From the NCBI GenBank assembly GCA_003157745.1, contig PMKM01000186.1:13620-55203 (forward strand): a stretch of 41,584 bases of DNA. The letters are read 5' to 3'. Position numbers and translations under genes: made by a program. Each line of letters starts with the position of its first letter. Within the stretch, counting starts at the first letter, position 1. The notes under the pieces are model-generated. The model saw only the letters and a list, made by a program, of their open reading frames with translations, ran no database searches and had not been told where the DNA came from. Of the stretch, positions 23,677 to 33,232 are shown piece after piece. The stretch is from Bryobacterales bacterium (lineage in GTDB: Bacteria; Acidobacteriota; Terriglobia; Bryobacterales; Bryobacteraceae).

Positions 23677-23895
23677 GCTTCTGCGGCGCTCCCAACGGCG
23701 GACCGCCCACGGTTCGAATCGGCCAGTTCGTTAGTGATATCCGGATACAGGATTCTCCGGCCGTCGTCCAGGCTGGCCGGGCTTCGGTGGGTCTGGCAGG
23801 TGGTTGGCGTCAACGTCCTGTTGCGGTCGCACGGGAGCAATCCCAACCGCAATGATATTGGCGGCGGAAGCCTTGGCACAGCCGCGCGGCGAAGG

Positions 23896-24084
23896 CCGGG
23901 CCGTAATCCGTCCGTAAGCGCGCGCCACCTACGACCGCTCCCTATGGTCGCGGCTCCGATTCGCTTTCAGAGCCGCGACCATAGGGAGTCGCACCCAACA
24001 GGTGCGCTGACACGGGCGGCGGTTGGTTACGTGGCAGGACCGTTGGTTCCTATCACGCCTGCTTACGGACGGAATACGGCCCGG
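23896..24084. mobile_element. MITE-like nested inverted-repeat element (189 bp)
   Basis: Outer arms of 24 bases (23896-23919 and 24061-24084, ending GCTTACGGACGG... on the right) are reverse complements with one mismatch. Nested inside is a perfect 19-bp inverted repeat (23938-23956 and 23970-23988, arm CTCCCTATGGTCGCGGCTC) with a 13-base loop, then CGCACC/GGTGCG (23990-23995/24001-24006). No ORF is carried. No target duplication is obvious. Terminal inverted repeats without a transposase are the MITE layout, but it could also be a complex REP-type element. The rest of the 23677-24122 gap shows no gene. Confidence 0.55.
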
Positions 24085-24122
24085 GGGAATCCGCGTTCGA
24101 CACTTCGACAGATGATATCCTG

Positions 24123-25496
24123 ATGGCTCGGCAACCGCCGTCCCCCATCATGAATCGTCGCGTTTTTTCCGTTCGCCTCCGCGGCTCGTCCGCCGCAGGC
24201 CTAGCCGTCGCTATTGGGCTATTTCTCGCCGCGCTGCCGGCCATCGGCCAGGATCTGGTGTGCACGCCGTTCCACGCGAATGGCATTTATGCGCTGGGGG
24301 AGACGGCCGGCTGGACGGTGGCACTGCCGAAAGGCGCAACCGCCGCCAGGGCGCAGTACAACTACATCATCAGGAAGAACAACGCGGACAACATCGCAAC
24401 CGGCTTCCTTGACCTCTCCTCCGGCAGCACCACATTGACGACCGCCATCGACGAGCCGGCGATGCTCTATGTCGAAATCGCGGCCAGCACGTCGCCAGCG
24501 CCGCCAGCCGAGTCGGCGGGCGCCGCAGCCAAGGCCGTCCCCATCCATCTCGGCGCGGCCGTAGTGCCCTGGCGGCTGCAACCATCGGTGGCTCGCCCGG
24601 GCGACTTCGACGAGTTTTGGGACGCCAAGCTGAAGGCGCTGGCCGCGATCCCGATCAACCCCGAGATCACACCGACGGCGACGGACAAACCCGGCGTGCA
24701 GTTGTACACGATCAAGCTCGCGAGCGTCGGCTCGCACGCGCAGGGCTACCTGGCCAAGCCAGCCAAGGAAGGGAAGTTCCCCGCCCTGGTGATTTACGAA
24801 TGGGCTGGCGTACATGCCCTCCAGCCCGGCACCGTCACCGATCGCGCGGCGGAAGGCTGGCTGACCTTTAATGTGGATTCGCACGACCTCGCGCCCAGCG
24901 AGGCGACCGGAGTCACCCCCGAATATCCGGCTATCGGCAACGGCGACCGGGAAAGGTCGTACTTCCTCAACATGTATCTGCGCGACTCGCGCGCGATCGA
25001 TTACATTGCGAGCCGGCCGGATTGGGACGGCAAGACGATTGTCGCGATGGGCACGAGCATGGGCGGCCAACAGAGCCTGGTCGCCGCCGGCCTGAATCCG
25101 AAGGTGACGGCGGTGATGGTAAACGAACCCGCCGGCGCCGATTCGAACGGCGATCTGCACGGCCGCAAGCCGGGCTACCCGAAATGGCCTTCGGACAACC
25201 GCCAAGCCATGCAGACGGCGCTCTATTTCGACACCGTCAATTTCGCCTCCCGCATCAAAGCCCCGGTGGTGGCCGCAATGGGCTTCATCGACATCATCGT
25301 GCCGCCGGTGGGCGTCTGGATCGCCCTCAATCAAGTCCCCGGCCCGAAGGAAGCGATTCCGATGGTCGATTCGAACCACAACAATTTGACGCCCGATAAG
25401 ATCGGCGCCTACGAGGCGCGCTCGAAGGAAGTGCTCGGCATCCTTGTGCGTGGCGGCGAATTCAAGCCGAACCAGGAACTGACGCGGCCGAAATAG
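24123..25496 (+). CDS. Secreted carbohydrate esterase, CE7 (acetyl xylan esterase)-like
   Basis: A 457-residue exported alpha/beta hydrolase. The N-terminus (to about residue 43) is a signal peptide; ATG 24150 (MNRRVF) is an alternative start that would leave a shorter signal. A beta-rich N-terminal region (45-125) is followed by an AXE1-type hydrolase domain beginning RPGDFDEFWDAKLKAL. Triad: Ser312 in GTSMGGQQS, Asp390 in GFIDIIVPP, His419 in DSNHNN. CE7 enzymes usually have GxSQGG; here it is GTSMGG. Likely role is deacetylation of xylo-oligosaccharides or similar, fitting a plant-matter degrader. Confidence 0.82.
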   Translation: MARQPPSPIMNRRVFSVRLRGSSAAGLAVAIGLFLAALPAIGQDLVCTPFHANGIYALGETAGWTVALPKGATAARAQYNYIIRKNNADNIATGFLDLSSGSTTLTTAIDEPAMLYVEIAASTSPAPPAESAGAAAKAVPIHLGAAVVPWRLQPSVARPGDFDEFWDAKLKALAAIPINPEITPTATDKPGVQLYTIKLASVGSHAQGYLAKPAKEGKFPALVIYEWAGVHALQPGTVTDRAAEGWLTFNVDSHDLAPSEATGVTPEYPAIGNGDRERSYFLNMYLRDSRAIDYIASRPDWDGKTIVAMGTSMGGQQSLVAAGLNPKVTAVMVNEPAGADSNGDLHGRKPGYPKWPSDNRQAMQTALYFDTVNFASRIKAPVVAAMGFIDIIVPPVGVWIALNQVPGPKEAIPMVDSNHNNLTPDKIGAYEARSKEVLGILVRGGEFKPNQELTRPK

Positions 25497-25511
25497 AGGA
25501 CCGCCGCCCGT

Positions 25512-26678
25512 CTAGAGCAACTGTATTTCCCGCTGAATTTCGCCGGTGACGCGCGCGTCGTCGTCGCCCACGAACATATCGATCTCCGAGCGCACGCCGA
25601 AATGCGGCAGGTAGATGCCGGGCTCGATCGAAAAGCAGGTCCAGGGAATCACGCGCCGCTCGTCGTGGTTCTCGAGGTTGTCCATGTTGGCGCCGTTGCC
25701 GTGCACTTCGACGCCGATCGAGTGGCCGGTGCGGTGCACGAAGAACTCTCCGTAGCCCGCGTTGGCGATCACGGCGCGCGCGGCGTCGTCCACCTGATAG
25801 CCGCGCAGATCGCGTTTGGCCGCGACCGCCTGCTGGACGCAGGCGATGGCCGCGTCGCGCGCGCCCGTCACCACGGCGAAGACTTTGCGCATCTCCTCCG
25901 GCGGCCGGTCGCCGCAGAAGGCCGTCCAGGTGATGTCGTAGTAGACGGCGTCCGGCTGGTCGAGCTTGGCCCACATATCGAGCAGCACCCAATCGCCGGA
26001 GCGAATCGGCGCGGTCGTTTCCCCGGTCGGTTCGTAATGTTGATCCGACGAATTGGCGTTCACGCCCACGATGGGGCCGTGATCGGTCACCAGGCCCGCT
26101 TGGGCGAAGCGCTCGCGAATGAAGTTCTTCACCTCGACTTCGCTGAGCGGCGCGCCGGCGCGGGTGCGCTCCCGAATTAGAGCGAAAGCCTCGGCGCGCA
26201 CCTTATCCACCCTGCGCCCGGCTTCCAGGTGCGAAGCGAGCTGCGGCGCGGTCCAGCGCGCCTCGAAGACCTGAATCAACTCAGCCGAAGTGACGACCTC
26301 GACGCCGAGGCTGCGGACGAGTTCGACGGTCCCCGCGTCCACCATCGACACATACGGAATCGCGCACAGCGGCGAGTATTGCATCGCCACCCGCTTCATC
26401 CCGGCCGTCATCCGGCGCAGGCAGTCCACCTGCTCGCTCCAGCCGGAGTAGAGCAGTTTCTCGCCCGGCGTGCCGGCGGTCATGCCGCGCTCGATACGGT
26501 GTTCGAGGCCGCGCGGCTCGCCCACGGCGGGGATCAGGTAATACCAGCGACGCGTCGCCATGCGCGGCGCCAGGCCGAGCACGCGGTACGCCAGCGGGTC
26601 GCGCTGGTGATGATCGAAGAACAACCAGCCATCCAGCTTCTGGTTGCGCAATTCCTGTTGAATCCCGGCGAGGTCCAT
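25512..26678 (-). CDS. M24-family aminopeptidase (Xaa-Pro dipeptidase-like)
   Basis: A 388-residue cytosolic metallopeptidase with a creatinase-like N-domain (1-150) and a pita-bread catalytic domain. The five metal ligands are Asp234 (LLDMWAK), Asp248 (YYDITW), His319 (HRTGHSIGV), Glu352 (SIEPGIY) and Glu365 (SEIDMFV). It should release N-terminal residues next to proline. The open frame reaches 26771, but ATG 26678 has GGAG six bases upstream and starts the homologous region. It converges with the CE7 gene and diverges from the toxin-antitoxin pair. Confidence 0.9.
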   Translation of the reverse strand: MDLAGIQQELRNQKLDGWLFFDHHQRDPLAYRVLGLAPRMATRRWYYLIPAVGEPRGLEHRIERGMTAGTPGEKLLYSGWSEQVDCLRRMTAGMKRVAMQYSPLCAIPYVSMVDAGTVELVRSLGVEVVTSAELIQVFEARWTAPQLASHLEAGRRVDKVRAEAFALIRERTRAGAPLSEVEVKNFIRERFAQAGLVTDHGPIVGVNANSSDQHYEPTGETTAPIRSGDWVLLDMWAKLDQPDAVYYDITWTAFCGDRPPEEMRKVFAVVTGARDAAIACVQQAVAAKRDLRGYQVDDAARAVIANAGYGEFFVHRTGHSIGVEVHGNGANMDNLENHDERRVIPWTCFSIEPGIYLPHFGVRSEIDMFVGDDDARVTGEIQREIQLL

Positions 26679-26740
26679 AAGCAACTCCAGTCTAGCCGAT
26701 GGTGGGGCATACGTTAGCTTGCCCGTCGGCTCGTTCATCA

Positions 26741-26770
26741 TGTGGACTATACTGTGGAATAGAGCCCACA
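26741..26770. promoter_or_regulatory. Imperfect palindrome and -10 upstream of the antitoxin gene
   Basis: TGTGG (26741-26745) and CTAT (26747-26750) are mirrored by ATAG (26759-26762) and CCACA (26766-26770). TATACT (26748-26753) is a good -10. This fits an autoregulatory operator for the antitoxin starting at 26774; a -35 at normal spacing is not obvious. Confidence 0.45.
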
Positions 26771-26773
26771 CCG

Positions 26774-27004
26774 ATGATCATACAAGTCGTGCTGGACGCG
26801 AAGCTACTGAAAGCGGCCGACGCCGCGGCGAAGGAGCGCAAAGTGAATCGATCGGCGTTGATCCGCCACGCTCTCGCAGAGCACCTGCGGCGCCTGCACG
26901 AGTTGGAACTGGAGGAGCAGGACCGGCGCGGCTACCTGGCCCGGCCGCAGCGCGAGGACGAGTTCCGCATCTGGGAGGATGCCGCGGCGTGGCCGGGGCT
27001 ATGA
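26774..27004 (+). CDS. Ribbon-helix-helix antitoxin (MazE/CopG-like)
   Basis: A 76-residue protein. The N-terminus MIIQVVLDAKLLKAADAAA with VNRSALIRHALAEHL is an RHH fold, and the acidic, Trp-containing C-terminus (REDEFRIWEDAAAW) would wrap the toxin. A longer frame from 26699 adds unlikely sequence, so I chose ATG 26774. Its TGA overlaps the toxin ATG (ATGA at 27001-27004), the normal antitoxin-first layout. Confidence 0.88.
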   Translation: MIIQVVLDAKLLKAADAAAKERKVNRSALIRHALAEHLRRLHELELEEQDRRGYLARPQREDEFRIWEDAAAWPGL

Positions 27005-27315
27005 GCCGGGGCGAGATCCGCCTCTGCCGCTTCGCGCCACCCGACAAGCAGCGGCCGGTGCTGATACTCACACGCGACAGTTCGATCGGCCACCTGTCGA
27101 CCGCGACCGTGGCACCCATCACCTCGACCATTCGCGGCGTGCCTTCCGAGGTGATTCTGGATATCGACGACGGGATGAAGAATCGCTGCGCGGTGAACCT
27201 GCACAACGCCGTCACCGTGGCCCAGGCGCGGTTGGGGCGGCGCGTCGGAGGCCTGAGCGCCGAGCGGATGCACCAGGTGTGCGCGGCACTGGCGTTTGCG
27301 CTGGGCTGCTCCTGA
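27001..27315 (+). CDS. mazF: MazF/PemK-family mRNA interferase toxin
   Basis: A 104-residue toxin with the PemK/MazF fold: RGEIRLCRF, DKQRPVLILTRD, ATVAPITSTIRGVPSEVIL, RCAVNLHNAVTVAQARLG and GLSAERMHQVCAALAFALG. These match the beta strands with the conserved RPVLIL and T-S/T-R motifs used for RNA cleavage. It is translationally coupled to the antitoxin. The pair is self-contained and likely acquired. Confidence 0.92.
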   Translation: MSRGEIRLCRFAPPDKQRPVLILTRDSSIGHLSTATVAPITSTIRGVPSEVILDIDDGMKNRCAVNLHNAVTVAQARLGRRVGGLSAERMHQVCAALAFALGCS

Positions 27316-27480
27316 GCGGGAACGCCGATTGTGCCGCGGCGCACGGCGCTCCGCATCGTGTGGCGCGTTCGCTCGCGAACGGCTTTTCCCAATTCCGAAC
27401 GCTGCCACGGGCGCCGGCGCGCGCTGCGCGGTGTAGCGGCGCGGCTACGCGTTGGCATCACAATTGCCTTTTGCTCTATC

Positions 27481-29925
27481 GTGCGAACACTCGTCCAGGA
27501 TCTCCGTTATGGAATCCGCATGGCCCTGCGGAACCCCGGCTTCACTCTGATCGCGGTGCTGACGCTGGCTGCCGGCATCGCCGCCAACTCCACCGTTTTC
27601 GGATGGATCGACAGCGTCCTGCTGCACCCGATTCCCGGGGTCGATGGCGCCGACAAGCTGGTGGTCCTGGAGTCGGTGGCCCCGAATGGGGCCTCGCTCC
27701 TGAACTCGTACCCCGATTATCGCGACTACCGCGATCATCTCAAGCTGATCGCCGGCCTGGCAGGCACGCGGCCGGCCGTTCCGCTCAGCATCGGACAGGA
27801 CGTGCATGCCGAACGCGGGTGGGGCGAACTGGTCACCGGGAACTACTTCGCGCTACTCGGCGTTCGCCCAATCCTGGGCAGGACGTTCACGCCCGAGGAG
27901 AGCGGCGACGCGCAAGGCGCTTACCCGGTCGCGGTGATCAGCGAACGCCTGTGGAAGCGCCGGTTCAACGCCGACCCAGGCATCATCGGCCAGACGCTGC
28001 GTGTAAACCGCCAGCAGTTGACGGTGGTGGGAGTGACGCCGGCCGTCTTTCGCGGTTCGCTCACCGGGGTGACGTTCGATCTGTGGGTTCCGATTACCAT
28101 GGGGGCGCGCCTGCGGGTGATGCAGGATTGGTCGCTGACCGATCGCGGAACGCGCCAGATGTTGGGCTTCGCCCGTCTGCGGCCCAACGTCACCGTGGAA
28201 CAGGCCCGCGCCGAGATCCAAGCCCTGGCGCAACGCATGGCTGCCGCCAACCCCCATTCCAACCGGGGAATGACGGCCACGGCGCTGCCGATTTGGAAAG
28301 CTCATCTTACGGCGCAGAGAGGTTTGCTGGGCCCGCTCACGATCCTGATGGCGGTTTGTGGCGTTCTGCTGCTGATCGTTTGCGCCAACGTCGCGAACTT
28401 GCTGCTGGCGCGGGCGACGGCCCGCCAGAGAGAGTTCAGTGTGCGCATGGCGGTGGGGGCCGGACGGGGGCGCCTGGTGCGGCAACTGCTCAGCGAGAAT
28501 CTGGTGCTCGCCCTGTTGGGCGGCCTGATCGCCATTCCCGCCGCCTCGTGGTTCGCCCAATCGATGAATGGCATGATTCCGCCATCGGGTTTGCCGGTCG
28601 GGCTCGACGTTGAGATGAACGCGAGCGTGCTGGCCTTCACGTTCCTGCTGTGCCTATTCGCCTGCGCCGTTTCCGGCATCGCGCCCGCCTGGCACATGGC
28701 GCGCGCCAATCTCAACGAGTCCTTGAAAGAAGGCGGACGCGCCGGATCGGGCGGCGCCAGTTCCCACCGTACGCAGCGGCTACTGGTGATTTCCGAGGTC
28801 GCCCTGGCGTTGGTCGTCGTGATCGGCGCCGGTCTGTTCGCCCGCAGTTTCCAGGCCGCCAGCCGGATCGACCCCGGCCTGGACCCCAACCACGTGCTGG
28901 TTTCCCACCTGTATCTGAACGGGTATTCGGTCCCGGAGCGGAAACAATTCATGGAACGGTTGCGCGAACGCGTCGCGGCACAGCCGGGCGTTACCGCCGT
29001 TACGTATGCGCACACGGTTCCTTTCGACCTTTCCGGCCAGTGGTGGGAACCCTTGGAAGTGCAAGGCTACGTGCCCGGGCCCAACGAGAACATGAAGATC
29101 CTGCGCAACGTGGTGGCGCCGGGCTACTTCGACTTGCTAAGCATTCCTCTGGTGCTGGGACGCGATTTCGCCGATCGCGACGATGAGCAGTCGGCACCGG
29201 TGATGATCGTCAGCGAAACCTTCGCGCGCCACTTCTTCGGCGCCGGCTATCCCATTGGCCAGCGCGTGAATGGATGGGGCCGCTGGTTCACCGTCGTCGG
29301 CGTGGCCAAGGACAGCAAGTACGAATCGCTGGACGAGGTCGCCAGGCCGTATTTCTACGTGCCTTTCCGCCAGACTTTGCGCGAAGACATGGGCATCCGT
29401 CTCTATGTGCGCACGGCGGGCGACCCGCTGCAGGCAATCGAGCCGGTGCGCCGCGCCGTGCGTTCGCTCGATCCCGAAGCTGGCGCCTTCGATTCCGTGC
29501 CGATGACCGAGAACATCAACACGGCTTTGTTCATCCAGAAAATGGCCGCGACCATGCTGACCGTGCTGGCCGCGGCGGCGCTGCTGCTGGCGGCGCTGGG
29601 ACTGTATGGCGTAATGGCGTATGCGGTGGCCGAACGCCGGCATGAGATTGGCATCCGCATCGCGCTCGGCGCGCGCCCCGGCGACGTGGTTGCCATGATC
29701 GTCAGGCAGGGGATGGCGCTCGCCCTGATCGGGCTGGGGACCGGCGCGGTCGCGGCGGCCGCCATCACGCGGTTGATTTCCGCCGCGCTGGTGCATGTCA
29801 GCGCGACCGATCCGCTGGTCTTCGCGGGCGCGCTCGTGTTCCTCGGCGCCGTCGCCGCGCTGGCCAGCTACCTGCCGGCGCGACTCGCCGCGGGGATCGA
29901 CCCCAACCAGGCGCTGCGATCTTGA
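27481..29925 (+). CDS. ADOP-type MacB/FtsX permease
   Basis: An 814-residue inner-membrane permease with two tandem MacB_PCD plus FtsX modules, the layout called ADOP in acidobacteria. TM1 is near residues 20-45. The first periplasmic domain ends near residue 265, and FtsX-1 covers about 278-425 (LLIVCANVANLLLARATAR, SVRMAVGAGRGRLVRQLL). The second periplasmic domain follows (490-670), then FtsX-2 (about 690-810, LYGVMAYAVAERRHEIGIRI). No ATPase is adjacent. I chose GTG 27481 (RTLVQDLRYGIRMAL), which matches the usual ADOP N-terminus, over open frame starts from 27331; no good ribosome site is visible. Confidence 0.88.
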   Translation: MRTLVQDLRYGIRMALRNPGFTLIAVLTLAAGIAANSTVFGWIDSVLLHPIPGVDGADKLVVLESVAPNGASLLNSYPDYRDYRDHLKLIAGLAGTRPAVPLSIGQDVHAERGWGELVTGNYFALLGVRPILGRTFTPEESGDAQGAYPVAVISERLWKRRFNADPGIIGQTLRVNRQQLTVVGVTPAVFRGSLTGVTFDLWVPITMGARLRVMQDWSLTDRGTRQMLGFARLRPNVTVEQARAEIQALAQRMAAANPHSNRGMTATALPIWKAHLTAQRGLLGPLTILMAVCGVLLLIVCANVANLLLARATARQREFSVRMAVGAGRGRLVRQLLSENLVLALLGGLIAIPAASWFAQSMNGMIPPSGLPVGLDVEMNASVLAFTFLLCLFACAVSGIAPAWHMARANLNESLKEGGRAGSGGASSHRTQRLLVISEVALALVVVIGAGLFARSFQAASRIDPGLDPNHVLVSHLYLNGYSVPERKQFMERLRERVAAQPGVTAVTYAHTVPFDLSGQWWEPLEVQGYVPGPNENMKILRNVVAPGYFDLLSIPLVLGRDFADRDDEQSAPVMIVSETFARHFFGAGYPIGQRVNGWGRWFTVVGVAKDSKYESLDEVARPYFYVPFRQTLREDMGIRLYVRTAGDPLQAIEPVRRAVRSLDPEAGAFDSVPMTENINTALFIQKMAATMLTVLAAAALLLAALGLYGVMAYAVAERRHEIGIRIALGARPGDVVAMIVRQGMALALIGLGTGAVAAAAITRLISAALVHVSATDPLVFAGALVFLGAVAALASYLPARLAAGIDPNQALRS

Positions 29926-29961
29926 CGCGAATGCACGAGTTGGATAATCTGGATTCGCGCC

Positions 29962-30156
29962 ATGATCTACGAACTCAGGCCGAAGCTATTGACGCCGAGA
30001 CGGTTGAGCGTCGACTTGGCCGTGGTCTTCGTGTTCACTGGAGTCTACCTCCTCGTCAGGGCCTCTGGCAGCTAGCGCCGCGCGCCGCGCATCGCTTTGG
30101 GCCTGCTCTGCCTGGTTCTCGGCGGCCTCTGCGTGGTCGGCCCGCTCCAGCGCTAA
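29962..30156 (+). pseudogene. Two-helix small membrane protein interrupted by an in-frame amber codon
   Basis: From ATG 29962 the frame runs 37 codons, meets TAG at 30073-30075, then continues in the same frame to TAA at 30154-30156. The first part has a helix LAVVFVFTGVYLLVRA; after the TAG comes RRAPR and a second helix IALGLLCLVLGGLCVVGPL. Together they look like a 63-residue hairpin membrane protein with a basic loop. It starts 36 bases after the ADOP stop. Either a nonsense mutation has broken it, the TAG is read through, or the first 37 residues are used alone. No strong ribosome site is visible. Confidence 0.55.
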
Positions 30157-30169
30157 CCGCCGTCCGCCG

Positions 30170-30925
30170 CTACGTCCCCATCACGATGCCGCCATCGACG
30201 CTGAGCACGGCGCCGGTAACGAACGAAGCCGCGTCGGAGGCCAGCCAGAGGTAGGCGTTGGCGATGTCCTCGGGTTGACCCATGCGGCCGAGCGGGGTGT
30301 GCGCGCGCAGGCCCTCGCGCGTCATTTCCGGGACGGCCTTCATCATGTCAGTGTCGATGATGCCTGGCGCCACGGCATTGACGCGAATGCGGTAGCGGCC
30401 CAGTTCGCGGGCCCAGACGCGCGTCATCCCGATCACGCCGGCTTTGCTTGCGACGTAATTGGTCTGACCGAAGTTGCCGTACAGGCCGACCACGCTCGAG
30501 GCGTTCAGAATCACGCCGCCGGCGCCGGCCGGGATCATGCGCGAGGCGGCGGCGCGCGTGACCACGAAGACGCCGCGCAGGTTCACCGCGATCACCGAAT
30601 CGAACTGGTCGCCACTCATCAGGCCGGTGACCGAGCCTTCCTTGAATTTGACCAATTGGCCATCGCGCAGAATGCCGGCGTTGTTGACCACCACGTGCAG
30701 CGGCCCCAAGGCGCGGATAGTCTCCTCCATCGCGGTCTCGACGGAGGCCGCATTCGCGACATCCACCCTTTGAAACATGCCGCCCGCTTCCGGCTCGGCA
30801 TCCTTGACATCCCAGGAAGCCACCTTGCAGCCTTCCTGGGCGAAGCGCCGTGCGGTGGCCTTGCCAATGCCCGCCGCCGCGCCAGTGACGATCGCGACTT
30901 TGCCCGCCAGCCCGGTTTCAATCAT
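30170..30925 (-). CDS. SDR-family oxidoreductase (FabG-like)
   Basis: A 251-residue classical short-chain dehydrogenase. Cofactor motif TGAAAGIG is at 14-21, followed by VDVANAAS, NNAG and the catalytic pattern NASS...YVASK. The C-terminus LSVDGGIVMGT is typical of 3-oxoacyl-ACP reductase-like SDRs. An Asp near the end of beta2 (ASWDVKD) favours NAD over NADP. The open frame extends to 30949 (GTG) but MIETGLAGK at 30925 is the normal SDR beginning. Substrate is not evident. It converges with the amber-split ORF. Confidence 0.88.
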   Translation of the reverse strand: MIETGLAGKVAIVTGAAAGIGKATARRFAQEGCKVASWDVKDAEPEAGGMFQRVDVANAASVETAMEETIRALGPLHVVVNNAGILRDGQLVKFKEGSVTGLMSGDQFDSVIAVNLRGVFVVTRAAASRMIPAGAGGVILNASSVVGLYGNFGQTNYVASKAGVIGMTRVWARELGRYRIRVNAVAPGIIDTDMMKAVPEMTREGLRAHTPLGRMGQPEDIANAYLWLASDAASFVTGAVLSVDGGIVMGT

Positions 30926-30969
30926 GCCATCAACAGTATCACCAGACACGCTATAGTAAAAGCTACCCT

Positions 30970-33228
30970 ATGCGAGGCCCACGCTGGCTCCTGCTGCTGG
31001 CGATCGCCGCCATCCTCGGCGGCATCGGACTTACCTACCGCGCGAAGAAAAGATCGGCTGCCGCGCACGCGCCGGCGATGCCGGTCGAACTGCCCGCCGA
31101 TCTGCATTCCGCCGCCCAACTCTGGCACTGGGTGGAAACCGACACCAAGACCGGGCACATCCGCGCCGACATCACGGCCGAGGACTTCCGCGAAATCAAG
31201 GATTCCTCGCGCGTCGACCTCAAGGGCATGAAGCTGAAACTGCCTGGAAAGAAGGACCAGACCTACGACCTGGTGGATGCGGCCAGCGCCCAGTTCTTCA
31301 AGTCCGAGCATCGTCTTTATTCCTCCGGCGAGGTGCTGATCACGCTGAATCTTCCAATGTCCGGCTCGTCGCAGCGCGCGCCGGTGGTCGTGCACTCGGC
31401 CGCCGTCACGTTCAACACCGAGACCTATCGCGCCGAGACGGACAGCCCCTCGACGTTCACGTTTCAAAACGGCAGCGGCAGAGCCACCGGCGCCTACTAC
31501 GATCCCTCCGCGCACGAGTTGCGCATGAAGCAGGACGTCGAGATACACTACCAGTCGCAAGCCCCGGGCGCCAAGCCGATGACGATTCAAGCCGGCGGCC
31601 TGATCTTTCACGAAGGCACGCAGCTCATCGAACTCGACCCATGGGGAAAGCTGACGCGGGAAGGCACGGTGGTCGAAGGCAACACATCGCAGATCCAACT
31701 GTTGAACCACGAGATCCACACCGTGCACGCCGCCAAGGCGCGCGGCACCGAGGATAACGACAATCGCAAGATCGAATACTCGGCCGACGACCTCTTCATG
31801 GACTGCAACGATCACGGCCAGGTGGAACACTTGGCCGCGGTGAACAATGCCCGCATGGTGTCGAACGCGCCCACCTCGCAGACCACGGTGACGGGAGACC
31901 GCGTGGATCTGAATTTCGAGGTGCGCGACAACCGGAGCATCCTGCTGCGCGCGACCGCCTCCGGCCACGGCGTGGTGGTTTCGAAACCGCTGCCCGTGCG
32001 CGGTAGCGAGCCCGCCGACACGCACGTGCTCTCGGCCGAGTCGGTCGAGATGACCATGCGGCGGGGCGGCAAGGAGATCGACCACATCGTCACCCGCGGC
32101 GCCTCGACGTTGGAGGTGGCGCCGAACGCGGTGGCCGCCCACCACCGCGTTTTGAGTGGCAAGGATTTTCAGATCGCCTACGGCGCCGAGAACCGCATCG
32201 ATACGTTCCACGCGACCGACGTCAAGACCGTCACCGACCCGAACGCCGCCGAGCGCAAGCGCAAGGTCGCCCAGGCCACCACGAGCAGCCACGAAATCAA
32301 GGCGCGCTTCGATCCCAAGACCAGCCACATGGCGGCGATGGAGCAATCCGGCGGCTTCACTTACGCGGCGGGCGAACGCCATGCACGCGCCGCCAAGGCC
32401 ACGCTCGATTCCGACCATAACGTGATGCTGCTCGACGGCGCCGCGCGCATGTCGGACGCGACCGGCGCCACCAGCGCCGACCGCATAAGGCTGGACCAGG
32501 CAACCGGCGATTTCGTCGCCGAGGGCGGCGTCACCTCCAGCCGCATGCCGGAGCAGGATGCCAAGAAGAATTCGCAAATGCTGTCCGGCGACGAACCGCT
32601 GCAGGCCCAGGCGCGCCGCATGGTCTCCACCAATAAGAGCCGCCACATGCACTACGAAGGCGGCGTGGTGATGTGGCAAGGCGCCAACCGGATCACCGCC
32701 GACACGGTGGACGTGGACCGCGAGAAGAGGTCGCTGGTGGCCGACCGCAACGTGGTCACCAGCCTGTGGGAAGAACCGAAGGACCCGGAGAAGAAGAAGA
32801 CCGCTGTGCCCGCGCTCACCGTGATGCGCGCACCGCGCCTGGTCTACACCGATGCCGACCGGCTGGCCATCTACACCGGCGGCGTCGATATGTCGCGCCC
32901 GGGGATGCACATCACGTGCCGCGAGATGCATGCCGTGCTGGCCGATGCCGATGCCGATTCGCGCCTCGAGAAGGCCGTGGCCGATGGCGGAGTCAGGATT
33001 GTCGCGACTACGGTCAACGGCGTTCGCATCGCCACCGCCGAGCATAGCGAGTACTTCACCGCCGACCAGAAGGTGATTCTCACCGGCGGCAAGCCGCGTT
33101 TGCAGGACGACACCGGCCATTCGACCGAGGGCACAAAATTGACCTACTTCTCCAACGATGATAGGCTGTCGATAGATGGGGCTCCCAACCGGCCTGTTCA
33201 GACCTTCATCACCCGCCACAGAAAATAG
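30970..33228 (+). CDS. Fused LptC/LptA-like periplasmic LPS transport protein
   Basis: A 752-residue protein with an N-terminal membrane anchor ([18 protein letters not shown], 5-22), an LptC-like segment (about 60-230: [38 protein letters not shown]) and a long series of OstA/LptA-like beta strands. Examples are [45 protein letters not shown] and [19 protein letters not shown]. It ends [28 protein letters not shown], a typical LptA end. LptC is usually ~190 and LptA ~180 residues, so this looks like a fusion with extra repeats. The next gene is lptB, 4 bases on. Confidence 0.8.
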   Translation: MRGPRWLLLLAIAAILGGIGLTYRAKKRSAAAHAPAMPVELPADLHSAAQLWHWVETDTKTGHIRADITAEDFREIKDSSRVDLKGMKLKLPGKKDQTYDLVDAASAQFFKSEHRLYSSGEVLITLNLPMSGSSQRAPVVVHSAAVTFNTETYRAETDSPSTFTFQNGSGRATGAYYDPSAHELRMKQDVEIHYQSQAPGAKPMTIQAGGLIFHEGTQLIELDPWGKLTREGTVVEGNTSQIQLLNHEIHTVHAAKARGTEDNDNRKIEYSADDLFMDCNDHGQVEHLAAVNNARMVSNAPTSQTTVTGDRVDLNFEVRDNRSILLRATASGHGVVVSKPLPVRGSEPADTHVLSAESVEMTMRRGGKEIDHIVTRGASTLEVAPNAVAAHHRVLSGKDFQIAYGAENRIDTFHATDVKTVTDPNAAERKRKVAQATTSSHEIKARFDPKTSHMAAMEQSGGFTYAAGERHARAAKATLDSDHNVMLLDGAARMSDATGATSADRIRLDQATGDFVAEGGVTSSRMPEQDAKKNSQMLSGDEPLQAQARRMVSTNKSRHMHYEGGVVMWQGANRITADTVDVDREKRSLVADRNVVTSLWEEPKDPEKKKTAVPALTVMRAPRLVYTDADRLAIYTGGVDMSRPGMHITCREMHAVLADADADSRLEKAVADGGVRIVATTVNGVRIATAEHSEYFTADQKVILTGGKPRLQDDTGHSTEGTKLTYFSNDDRLSIDGAPNRPVQTFITRHRK

Positions 33229-33232
33229 CGGA

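Noticed and set aside
23711-23722. GGTTCGAATC, which looks like a tRNA T-loop
   Set aside because: The flanking bases cannot pair as a T-stem and there is no acceptor, D or anticodon arm.
23735-24120. TGATATCC direct repeats at 23735 and 24113 as a target duplication around a larger element
   Set aside because: The core GATATC is a common palindrome and the repeats are not at the ends of the inverted-repeat element.
23632-24123. A 163-codon open frame after the LuxR-type gene
   Set aside because: It covers the terminator and the nested inverted repeats and shows no protein-like pattern.
29922-30254. A 110-codon plus-strand frame after the permease
   Set aside because: Overlaps the hydrophobic amber-split ORF in another frame and the end of the SDR gene; no protein character.
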